Source: Nocardioides sp. (lineage in GTDB: Bacteria; Actinomycetota; Actinomycetes; Propionibacteriales; Nocardioidaceae). From it: 5,184 nt of DNA. Both the position numbers and the translations under genes were made by a program. Each line of letters starts with the position of its first letter. The stretch's first letter is position 1. A model generated the notes under the pieces. The model did no database searches and was not told the DNA's origin. It saw only the letters and a list, made by a program, of their open reading frames with translations. Shown here one piece after another: positions 1 to 5,184 of the stretch. The stretch lies in the NCBI GenBank assembly GCA_023252065.1, contig JAHEXO010000210.1, positions 1 through 5,184 on the forward strand. Reading direction: 5' to 3'.

Positions 1-898
1 CGGCGAACAGGCGTCCGTCAGGGCTGAAGGTGCCGCTGCCGCCCGAGTAGGCACGGCCTCGACGGGTGAGGCATCCGTCCCACAGGACGGGCGAGGGGTC
101 GCCCGCTTCCCATACCGCCAGGCAGCCCACGTCGGAGCTGCGGCTCCGCGTCCGGACGCCGGCGACCAGGCCGCTCCTGGCAGAGACGGCGACCGGAGAT
201 GCGGGCTGGGCGGTGACCGCGTTGCTCGACGTACGCCAGGCCCCGGGAACCCCGAAGCCGACCGGGAAGAGAACGTCGCCCGCGCCGAGCCAACCGGCGG
301 CCATCGGGGACGGAGCCGGGTGAGGCGGTTGATACCGGTGAAGGATCCGACCGGTGGTCGAGGAGGCGACGACGACCTCGCCACGGGGGTTGGTCCACAC
401 CACCTCGTGGAACTGCGGTGACCACGCCAACCCGTCGGAGAACAGGCTCTGCTTGATCCTCTTGCCGGCCGCGTCGTACCAGATGATGAGCGGGTTCCTG
501 TCCCACACCTCGACCACTGCCCCGGTCCCGTCAGGCGCCGAGGCGTCAGGAGTGGAGCTGTAGGTGAGGTACGGCGCGGGGGTCACGTCGTGATCGCGGA
601 AGTGGAGCGTCCGGCCCTCCATCCAGGGAACTCGGGGTGGGCGGCCCGTTCGAAGCCCGCTCGGAGCCAAGGTGACGGCCGGAGCCAGGTCGACCGAGAT
701 CCGGTGCTTGATCGGCCTCGGGATCGCCACCGGCGAGGCGGTGGTGGACGCCGTGGGGGAGGACGGTGTCAGCGCTGCACCTGCGCGCGCCGTCAGAGGC
801 TCGCGGGCTTCCCCGTGACTCGTCCTGCCGCCGCAGGCGGTCAGGACGACGGACATGGAGATCGCCGCCGTTGCCACGGCCCTCGCCGCTGACGTCAC
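1..898 (-). CDS. Secreted lipoprotein with propeller-like motifs (C-terminus cut by window edge)
   Basis: The reverse strand is open for 299 codons from a GTG at 898 to the window edge. Residues 1-24 form a lipoprotein signal: short n-region with Arg6, hydrophobic stretch 7-19, and lipobox L-T-A-C with Cys22 as the predicted lipidated residue. Residues 26-62 are a Ser/Thr/Pro/Ala-rich linker typical of exported actinobacterial lipoproteins. The rest is beta-rich, with Trp/Gly/Asp motifs (VVEVWD 128-133, IIWYDAAGKR 138-147, GWLGAGDVLF 202-211, and GTFSPDGRLFA 289-299, a 'SPDGR' turn common in beta-propeller blades). Cys259 and Cys276 could form a disulfide outside the cell. The GTG is chosen because AGGAG lies 7 bases upstream, an in-frame stop lies further upstream, and the next ATG (codon 15) would destroy the signal peptide. 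It is divergent from the helicase gene. The function is unknown; the propeller fold is inferred from motifs only. Coding and export are well supported. Confidence 0.85.
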   Translation of the reverse strand, partial: MTSAARAVATAAISMSVVLTACGGRTSHGEAREPLTARAGAALTPSSPTASTTASPVAIPRPIKHRISVDLAPAVTLAPSGLRTGRPPRVPWMEGRTLHFRDHDVTPAPYLTYSSTPDASAPDGTGAVVEVWDRNPLIIWYDAAGKRIKQSLFSDGLAWSPQFHEVVWTNPRGEVVVASSTTGRILHRYQPPHPAPSPMAAGWLGAGDVLFPVGFGVPGAWRTSSNAVTAQPASPVAVSARSGLVAGVRTRSRSSDVGCLAVWEAGDPSPVLWDGCLTRRGRAYSGGSGTFSPDGRLFA

Positions 899-905
899 TG
901 CCGAA

Positions 906-910
906 CTCCT
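906..910 (-). promoter_or_regulatory. Ribosome binding site of the lipoprotein gene
   Basis: AGGAG on the reverse strand, with 7 bases before the GTG whose first base is 898. This spacing decides the GTG start over the downstream in-frame ATG. Confidence 0.75.
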
Positions 911-984
911 ACTCAGCCCGTCCCCTCATCGAACCCATCGTGGGCTCGGCACGTCCCTGCCAGCCACGGGACAAGGTCATCAGC

Positions 985-1020
985 CAGGGGGCTGAAGGGT
1001 ATGGAACGCATCGGCCCCTG
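985..1020. repeat. Inverted repeat in the divergent intergenic region
   Basis: CAGGGG at 985-990 is complementary to CCCCTG at 1015-1020, with a 24-base loop. A perfect 10-base palindrome (GGGCCGGCCC, 1023-1032) follows and abuts the candidate -35 of the helicase. Either could be an operator, but short GC-rich inverted repeats arise easily in such DNA. No role is assigned. Confidence 0.3.
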
Positions 1021-1032
1021 ACGGGCCGGCCC

Positions 1033-1063
1033 TTGTGGTTCCCGAGACCGCCCCCTGCACAAT
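1033..1063 (+). promoter_or_regulatory. Candidate promoter of the helicase gene
   Basis: TTGTGG at 1033-1038 resembles a -35 element and CACAAT at 1058-1063 resembles a -10 element, separated by 19 bases (slightly long). Transcription would begin about 6-9 bases after the -10, around 1069-1072. That coincides with the GTG at 1071 and would give a leaderless mRNA. No Shine-Dalgarno sequence is visible before either candidate start (ATG 1062 or GTG 1071), which fits. The call rests on motif matching alone. Confidence 0.35.
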
Positions 1064-1070
1064 GGGCCCG

Positions 1071-3602
1071 GTGAGCGAGGCGGCGTACGAGCGGGTCCTG
1101 GGCTGGGCCGGGGAACAGGGCCTCGAGCTCTACCCGCACCAGGAGGAGGCGATCCTCGAGCTGCTGTCGGGCAGCAACGTCGTGCTCGCGACGCCCACCG
1201 GGTCAGGCAAGTCGCTGGTGGCGACGGCCGGGCACATGGCGGCGATGGCCGAGGACCGGGTGTCCTTCTACACTGCGCCGATCAAGGCGCTGGTGAGTGA
1301 GAAGTTCTTCGCACTGTGTGCGGTGTTCGGGGCGCAGGACGTCGGCCTGCTGACCGGGGACGCGTCGGTCAACCCGGGCGCCCCGATCATCTGCTGCACG
1401 GCCGAGGTGCTGGCGAACATCGCGCTGCGCGAGGGTCGCCGGGCCGACGTCGGGCTGGTGATCATGGACGAGTTCCACTACTACGCCGACCCGCAGCGTG
1501 GGTGGGCGTGGCAGGTCCCCCTGCTGGAGCTGCCGCAGGCGCAGTTCGTGCTGATGTCGGCCACCCTGGGCGACGTCGCCGAGCTCGCGAAGGACCTGAG
1601 CGCCCGCAACGGGCGGGAGACCGCCATCGTCGACCGGGCGGAGCGGCCGGTCCCGCTCCACTTCAGCTGGTCGCTGGAGTCCCTCGACGACACGCTCGAG
1701 GAGCTGATCGCGACCGGCCAGGCGCCGGCGTACGTCGTGCACTTCACGCAGGCGGCCGCGGTCGAGCATGCGACGTCTCTCGCGGGCTCGTCGCTGCGCA
1801 AGCCGGCGGACCCCGAGCGGCTGGCCGAGGTGCTGGCGGGGGTCCGGTTCAGTGCGGGATTCGGGAAGACGCTGTCGAAGCTGCTGCGCCGGGGGATCGG
1901 CGTCCACCACGCCGGGATGCTGCCGCGCTACCGACGGCTCGTGGAGCAGCTGGCCCAGGAGGGGCTGCTGACGGTGATCTGTGGCACCGACACCCTCGGC
2001 GTCGGCATCAACGTGCCGATCCGCACGGTGCTGTTCACGGCGCTGGCGAAGTTCGACGGGCAGAAGCAGCGGGTGCTGCGTACCCGGGAGTTCCTCCAGA
2101 TCGCCGGCCGGGCCGGGCGGCCCGGCTTCGACACCGCGGGGTACGTCGTCGTCCAGGCGCCCGAGCACGTCATCGAGAACGCGAAGGCCAAGGCGAAGGC
2201 GGACGCCAAGAACGCCGCGTTGCGCGAGCACCAGCAGGCGAAGCGGAAGTCGAAGGCGCAGCTGAAGAAGCCGCCCGAGGGCACGGTCGTGTGGAGCGAG
2301 CAGACCTTCGACAAGCTGGTCGCCGGTGCCCCGGAGCCGCTTCGGTCGCGGATGAAGGTCGACAACGCGATGCTGGTCAACGTCTTCGCGCGCGAGGAGG
2401 ACGCGTTCGTGGCCATGCGCCGGCTGCTGATGGACAACCACGAGGACCGCCGTACGCAGCTCAGGCTGGCGCGGCGCGCGCTCCGGCTGACCCGGGGCCT
2501 GGTGCACAACGGGGTGTTGCGCCGGCTGGACGAGCCCGACGAGTTCGGACGCCGCTACGTCCTCACCGTCGCGCTGCCCGAGGACTTCGCGCTCAACCAG
2601 CCGCTGGCCCTGTTCGCGATCGCCGCGCTGGACCTGCTCGACCCGGAGGCACCGACGTACGCCCTCGACGTCGTGTCGGTGATCGAGGCGGTGCTCGACC
2701 CGCCGCGACAGATCCTGATGGCCCAGCAGCACGAGGCCCGCGGCCAGGCGATCGGGGAGATGAAGGCCGACGGTCTGGAGTACGACGAGCGGATGGCGCT
2801 GCTGGAGGAGGTCACCTGGCCGAAGCCGTTGGCCGACCTCCTCGAGCCGGCCTTCGAGACCTACCGGCAGCGCCATCCGTGGCTGCCTATCGACGCACTG
2901 GACCCGAAGTCGGTGGTGCGCGAGATGTACGAGCTGGGGATGAGCTTCACCGACTACGTGGCCCGCTACCGGATCGCGCGCTCGGAGGGGTTGCTCCTGC
3001 GCTACTGCTCCGACGCCTACCGCACGCTGCGACAAACCGTGCCCGACGCCCACCGGCCGCCGGAGCTGGAGGAGCTCATCGAGTGGCTGGGGGAGACGGT
3101 GCGGCAGACCGACTCCTCGCTGCTCGACGAGTGGGAGGCGCTCTCCGACCCCGACCACGTCCCCCGCACCCTGGTCGACGCGACCGCACCACCGGCTCGG
3201 CCCCTGTCCCAACAGGAGCGCGCGCTCACCGTGATGATCCGCAACGCGATGTGGCGCCGCGTGCAGCTCGTGGCCCGTGACGACGTCGACGGGCTGGCGG
3301 CGCTGGAGGAGTCAGACGCTGCCCGGTTCGACCCACCACGTGACGTCGTCGTGACCCAGGAGGTCTGGGACGCCGCCATCGAGGGCTACTACGCCGAGCA
3401 CGACCTTGTGGGCACCGACGGCGACGCCCGTGGTCCGGACCTGTTCCTCGTCGAGCGGACCGGCCGCCGCTGGCCGGTCCGCCAGACTCTGGCCGACCCG
3501 GCCGGCCACCACGACTGGGTGATCGAGGCCGAGGTCGACGTCGATGCCACCGACGAGCTGGGCGAGCTGGTGCTGACCAGCACAGCGATGCGTCGGCTCT
3601 GA
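1071..3602 (+). CDS. Ski2-like DEAD/DEAH-box helicase with DUF3516 domain
   Basis: A cytoplasmic superfamily 2 ATP-dependent helicase, 843 residues from GTG 1071. RecA-like domain 1 shows a Q-motif-like LYPHQ (20-24), Walker A TPTGSGKS (41-48, Lys47), motif Ia TAPIKAL (68-74), LLTGD (93-97), TAEVLAN (110-116), Walker B/DExH box DEFH (133-136), and motif III SATLGD (163-168). Domain 2 shows VVHF (222-225), GVHHAGMLP (277-285), motif V TDTLGVGINVP (306-316), and motif VI QIAGRAGRPG (343-352). The DEFH box, HHAGMLP and GRAGRPG are typical of the Ski2/Mtr4/HelY group. A Lys/Ala-rich linker (about 371-400) leads into a mostly helical C-terminal half matching what I know as DUF3516, with a segment around RSEGLLLRY and LRQTVP reminiscent of the Ski2-family C-terminal region. 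All catalytic motifs are intact. RNA unwinding is likely by family, but the substrate is unknown. ATG 1062 (846 residues) and GTG 1035 (855) are alternative starts; neither has a ribosome binding site. Confidence 0.95.
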   Translation: MSEAAYERVLGWAGEQGLELYPHQEEAILELLSGSNVVLATPTGSGKSLVATAGHMAAMAEDRVSFYTAPIKALVSEKFFALCAVFGAQDVGLLTGDASVNPGAPIICCTAEVLANIALREGRRADVGLVIMDEFHYYADPQRGWAWQVPLLELPQAQFVLMSATLGDVAELAKDLSARNGRETAIVDRAERPVPLHFSWSLESLDDTLEELIATGQAPAYVVHFTQAAAVEHATSLAGSSLRKPADPERLAEVLAGVRFSAGFGKTLSKLLRRGIGVHHAGMLPRYRRLVEQLAQEGLLTVICGTDTLGVGINVPIRTVLFTALAKFDGQKQRVLRTREFLQIAGRAGRPGFDTAGYVVVQAPEHVIENAKAKAKADAKNAALREHQQAKRKSKAQLKKPPEGTVVWSEQTFDKLVAGAPEPLRSRMKVDNAMLVNVFAREEDAFVAMRRLLMDNHEDRRTQLRLARRALRLTRGLVHNGVLRRLDEPDEFGRRYVLTVALPEDFALNQPLALFAIAALDLLDPEAPTYALDVVSVIEAVLDPPRQILMAQQHEARGQAIGEMKADGLEYDERMALLEEVTWPKPLADLLEPAFETYRQRHPWLPIDALDPKSVVREMYELGMSFTDYVARYRIARSEGLLLRYCSDAYRTLRQTVPDAHRPPELEELIEWLGETVRQTDSSLLDEWEALSDPDHVPRTLVDATAPPARPLSQQERALTVMIRNAMWRRVQLVARDDVDGLAALEESDAARFDPPRDVVVTQEVWDAAIEGYYAEHDLVGTDGDARGPDLFLVERTGRRWPVRQTLADPAGHHDWVIEAEVDVDATDELGELVLTSTAMRRL

Positions 3603-3633
3603 GGGACGTTCCCCGGTCGTCGCGTCGGTTGGG

Positions 3634-4368
3634 TCAGCAGTGCGGCCCGTGCGCGGCGTGCTCCGTGGCGGTGCGGTAGCGGGTGACCTCCTGCTGTCCT
3701 GCGTGCCAGCTCTGCAGCCAGGCCGTCTCTGCCTGGTGCGGGGTCATCGTCCCGTCGCGGAGCATCTCCATGTGCGACACGTGCAGGCGCCAGGTGCCGA
3801 GTGCCACCTGGGCCGTGCGGAGCGTCTCGAAGCGGGCCGCGACCGCTCGCTCGCAGCGGACGACCTTCCCCGCGTGCGCCGCCGATCCCGGCGCTGGACA
3901 CAGGACGGACGGCTTCCGCAGGGGTGCCTCCGCCCGTCGGAAGGCGCGTAGATGGGCGCGGGCGCCGACCCGGGTCTGACTCCAGAACTGGGTCGCCTGC
4001 TGGAGCGAGATGGCACCCAGCACGAGCTGGTTCATCGCGCCGATGTGGACCTGCCACTGCGCCATCGCGGCTGCTGCAGCGCGCAACGGCCGCGCCTGGG
4101 TGTGGAACACCCGGCGGCAGTCGGTGAGGACCTCCGCGCGGAGAGCCTGCTTGAGCTGCGCGGCCCCGGTCGGTGACGCGGTCGCCGATTCGCTGCCGCT
4201 CGGCCCGGACGAGCTTGCACCACCCGCCGTCGAGGAGTCCCCCGAGCCGTGGACAGCCCCTGAGAACATCCAGACCAGACCGACCAGCACCGCGCCGATG
4301 ACGACGCCGTACAGCGTGTTGTTGAAGCGCCCCGGGCCGCGGCCCGTGGACGAGGACGACTTCTCCAT
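3634..4368 (-). CDS. Membrane-anchored protein with a two-fold Cys/Trp/His/Met repeat
   Basis: 244 residues, not assigned to a named family. The short N-terminus (1-17, Arg10 and Arg14) precedes one transmembrane helix (about 18-39), then a Ser/Gly/Thr/Ala linker (41-70), then a mainly helical domain predicted to lie outside the membrane. That domain is an internal duplication. Residues 84-146 align without gaps to 172-234 at an offset of 88, with 17 of 63 positions identical, including C84/C172, W105/W193, H108/H196, M112/M200, G118/G206, QA 124-125/212-213 and W129/W217. Each copy also ends in a cysteine (C157; C244, the last residue), so each probably has its own disulfide. ATG 4368 is preferred because the transmembrane helix follows at once, and extension to an upstream ATG at 4572 adds an uncharacteristic segment antisense to another coding-like stretch. 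A G-rich tract lies 7 bases upstream. It is convergent with the helicase. An envelope role is inferred; ligand and function are unknown. Confidence 0.85.
   Translation of the reverse strand: MEKSSSSTGRGPGRFNNTLYGVVIGAVLVGLVWMFSGAVHGSGDSSTAGGASSSGPSGSESATASPTGAAQLKQALRAEVLTDCRRVFHTQARPLRAAAAAMAQWQVHIGAMNQLVLGAISLQQATQFWSQTRVGARAHLRAFRRAEAPLRKPSVLCPAPGSAAHAGKVVRCERAVAARFETLRTAQVALGTWRLHVSHMEMLRDGTMTPHQAETAWLQSWHAGQQEVTRYRTATEHAAHGPHC
3637..3855 (-). repeat. Protein-level internal repeat, copy 2 (C172-C244)
   Basis: Second copy of the Cys-to-Cys module in the membrane-anchored protein, 73 residues, ending at the final codon before the stop. It keeps Cys172, Leu183-Arg184, Trp193, His196, Met200, Leu203, Gly206, Gln212-Ala213, Trp217 and Gln219 at the same spacing as copy 1. 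Confidence 0.75.
3898..4119 (-). repeat. Protein-level internal repeat, copy 1 (C84-C157)
   Basis: First copy of the Cys-to-Cys module, 74 residues, directly after the Ser/Gly linker. The copies are separated by a 14-residue Pro/Ala/Gly-containing loop (158-171). The duplication looks old, since only about 27 percent of aligned residues are identical. Confidence 0.75.
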
Positions 4369-4507
4369 GTCACATCCCCCCGGATACGGACTTGTGAGTG
4401 GCGTACCCCGGCCGCTGAGCATCATGCGAGGGCCGCAAGAAATCGTGGAGCCGTGCCCCGGCCGCCCGGTCAGGCACACCGAGCGAACCTCGCGTTCAGC
4501 AACCCGT
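4369..4507. other. Non-coding upstream region of the repeat protein
   Basis: Codon third positions are mixed in all frames here, unlike both flanks, so this looks like a promoter-containing spacer for the minus-strand gene at 3634-4368. On the reverse strand a CATGAT (4426-4421) resembles a -10 hexamer, but I find no good -35 at the right distance. No promoter is called. Confidence 0.35.
4376..4381 (-). promoter_or_regulatory. Probable weak ribosome binding site of the repeat protein
   Basis: A run of six G on the reverse strand (GGGGGGA context) ends 7 bases before ATG 4368. The spacing is good but the match to the anti-Shine-Dalgarno sequence is imperfect. Confidence 0.45.
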
Positions 4508-4636
4508 GACGGGACCGGGCTGCACGTGCCGGCCCACTCGGCGTTCATCGAGAACGACGTGTTCTGGGGCACGATGCCCGGCTACGGGCTGCTGGTCCAC
4601 GACGCCGGCGTGCTCGCCTTCCGATCCCGCGGGTGA
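4508..4636 (+). pseudogene. Orphan 3' tail of an unidentified gene
   Basis: The plus strand is open for 42 codons ending at TGA 4634-4636, and 41 of the 42 codons end in G or C. Just upstream, in the same frame, A/T-ending codons (CGA, CAA, GAA, CGT, TCA, GCA) become common. The encoded peptide reads like folded protein rather than a shadow, with HVPAHSAFIEND, VFWGTMPGYG and LLVHDAGVLAF segments. It has no start codon with a ribosome binding site; an in-frame ATG at 4424 lies in the non-coding-like part. The simplest reading is the C-terminal remnant of a gene truncated by a deletion near 4505. I do not recognise the family. The alternative is a real small ORF of 70 residues from 4424. Confidence 0.4.
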
Positions 4637-4643
4637 CGTCACC
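4632..4643. promoter_or_regulatory. Perfect 12-base palindrome, candidate operator
   Basis: GGTGACGTCACC is self-complementary over 12 bases. It overlaps the stop codon of the orphan tail and lies 62 bases before the ATG of the membrane protein, where a regulator of that gene could bind. Its core TGACGTCA recurs at 890-897, next to the lipoprotein start. No binding protein is known from this window. Confidence 0.3.
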
Positions 4644-4661
4644 GCCGATCACGGACCCACG

Positions 4662-4709
4662 ATGATATTCAACGGTGATACCGCCAAGCTCTGCGCAGCG
4701 CTGTCATGA
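4662..4709 (+). other. Possible 15-codon upstream ORF coupled to the membrane protein
   Basis: ATG 4662 opens a 15-residue frame (MIFNGDTAKLCAALS) whose TGA (4707-4709) overlaps the downstream ATG 4706 as ATGA, the usual geometry of translational coupling. The downstream ATG has no visible ribosome binding site, which makes coupling attractive. However, ATG 4662 has none either, and the peptide may be chance. Confidence 0.2.
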
Positions 4710-5184
4710 GCACCTCGACACGGGCGAGTGGATTGGTCACCGACAGGTTCGAACGGACCCTCGCGTGGGCGGGTGTGGCGGCAGGGATCCCTCATGGGGC
4801 CAAGTTCGTCCTCCTCGGGATGCCGGACACCGGCAACCCCGACCCCATGGGCTTCGTGCACGACCACCAGGTGCAGAACGGTGCGCTGTTCGTGGCCACC
4901 GCTCTTGCGGCGATCCTGGTGGCATTGTTCGGCACGGGGCTCCGGTCGCGACTGAGGTCGGGGAGGGCGCCGAGTCGACGTACTCCTCGATCGCGTACGG
5001 CGGTGGCCTGCTCCTCGCGAGCGCCATGGTGCTCCGGTCGTGGACGATCCTGGCCGCCATCGACGCGACCCCGAACCACGACGCTTCGTCGGTCAGGACG
5101 ATCACCGTGCTCAGTGCCAACCTGTGGCTGCCCTGGATCGCGGCCACCTGCGTGCTGCTCCTGGGGGTGGGGGCTCGGCGGCCT
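4706..5184 (+). pseudogene. Four-helix membrane protein gene split by a -1 frameshift (runs off the right edge)
   Basis: From ATG 4706 the first frame encodes 78 sensible residues: a hydrophobic helix (about 19-39), a polar loop (PDTGNPDPMGFVHDHQVQN, 40-58) and a second helix (about 59-78). After the GGGG run at 4936-4939 this frame turns into Arg/Ser/Pro/Cys-rich shadow sequence. The frame one base back instead continues the protein: an acidic loop (VGEGAEST, 85-92), a third helix (about 95-119), a loop, and a fourth helix (about 133-156), still open at 5184. Adding one G to the run joins the halves as FGTG-APVATEVGEG. This is an inactivating deletion, a sequencing or assembly error, or frameshifted expression. 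No family is recognised. No ribosome binding site is seen before 4706. Confidence 0.7.

Noticed and set aside
18..506. Minus-strand frame of 162 codons in the left region
   Set aside because: Arg/Pro/Gly-rich shadow. A neighbouring reverse frame encodes the lipoprotein with signal peptide, ribosome binding site and sensible composition.
1203..3212. Long open frame of 669 codons on the minus strand across the helicase
   Set aside because: Arg/Leu/Gln/Val-rich sequence with no domains. It is antisense to a helicase with all motifs intact and is a typical GC-rich shadow frame.
1316..3280. Long plus-strand open frame of 654 codons inside the helicase
   Set aside because: Low-complexity Arg/Gly/Ala/Pro sequence in another frame of the helicase, without a ribosome binding site or motifs.
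3603..3633. Terminator between the two convergent genes
   Set aside because: Only a 4-base GGGA/TCCC stem with a 3-base loop is visible at 3603-3613, with no T run. That is too weak to call.
4368..4375. ATG-TGA start-stop just before the repeat-protein ATG (reverse strand ATGTGACATG)
   Set aside because: A minimal start-stop could regulate translation, but a chance ATGTGA is equally likely and nothing else supports it.
4010..4423. Upstream part of the 208-codon plus-strand frame ending at 4636
   Set aside because: It is antisense to the repeat-protein gene and shows shadow composition. Only the last 42 codons look coding.
4369..4572. N-terminal extension of the repeat protein to an ATG at 4572
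   Set aside because: It would bury the transmembrane anchor behind 68 residues of uncharacteristic sequence, is antisense to the orphan coding tail, and ignores the better start at 4368.

Overview
The window is GC-rich DNA with strongly G/C-ending codons. It carries a DUF3516-type Ski2-like helicase, a family I know from Actinobacteria, and a possible leaderless start. These point to a high-GC actinobacterium, perhaps Nocardioidaceae-like; that placement is inference. No rRNA, tRNA, CRISPR array, transposase or phage gene was seen.

Layout. (1) Positions 1-898, minus strand: a secreted lipoprotein with propeller-like motifs, cut by the left edge. It starts at a GTG and has a clean lipobox and ribosome binding site. 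(2) 899-1070: a divergent intergenic region with a candidate helicase promoter and small inverted repeats. (3) 1071-3602, plus strand: a complete Ski2-like superfamily 2 helicase with the DUF3516 C-terminal half. (4) 3634-4368, minus strand, convergent with the helicase and 31 bases away: a 244-residue membrane-anchored protein. Its extracytoplasmic domain is an ungapped two-fold internal repeat with paired cysteines and a conserved W-x2-H-x3-M motif. (5) 4369-4705: mostly non-coding, but 4508-4636 looks like the orphaned 3' tail of a lost gene. A perfect 12-base palindrome overlaps its stop. (6) 4706 to the right edge, plus strand: a membrane protein with about four helices, split by a one-base frameshift at a G run (4936-4939).

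The genes do not form an operon. The strands run minus, plus, minus, plus, so each gene is probably transcribed separately. The helicase is a conserved housekeeping-type RNA/DNA enzyme. The other three are envelope proteins of unknown function. The most unusual items are the internally duplicated cysteine/His-Met protein, the frameshift in the membrane protein, and the orphan coding tail. I see no convincing multi-gene system such as a defence or biosynthetic island.
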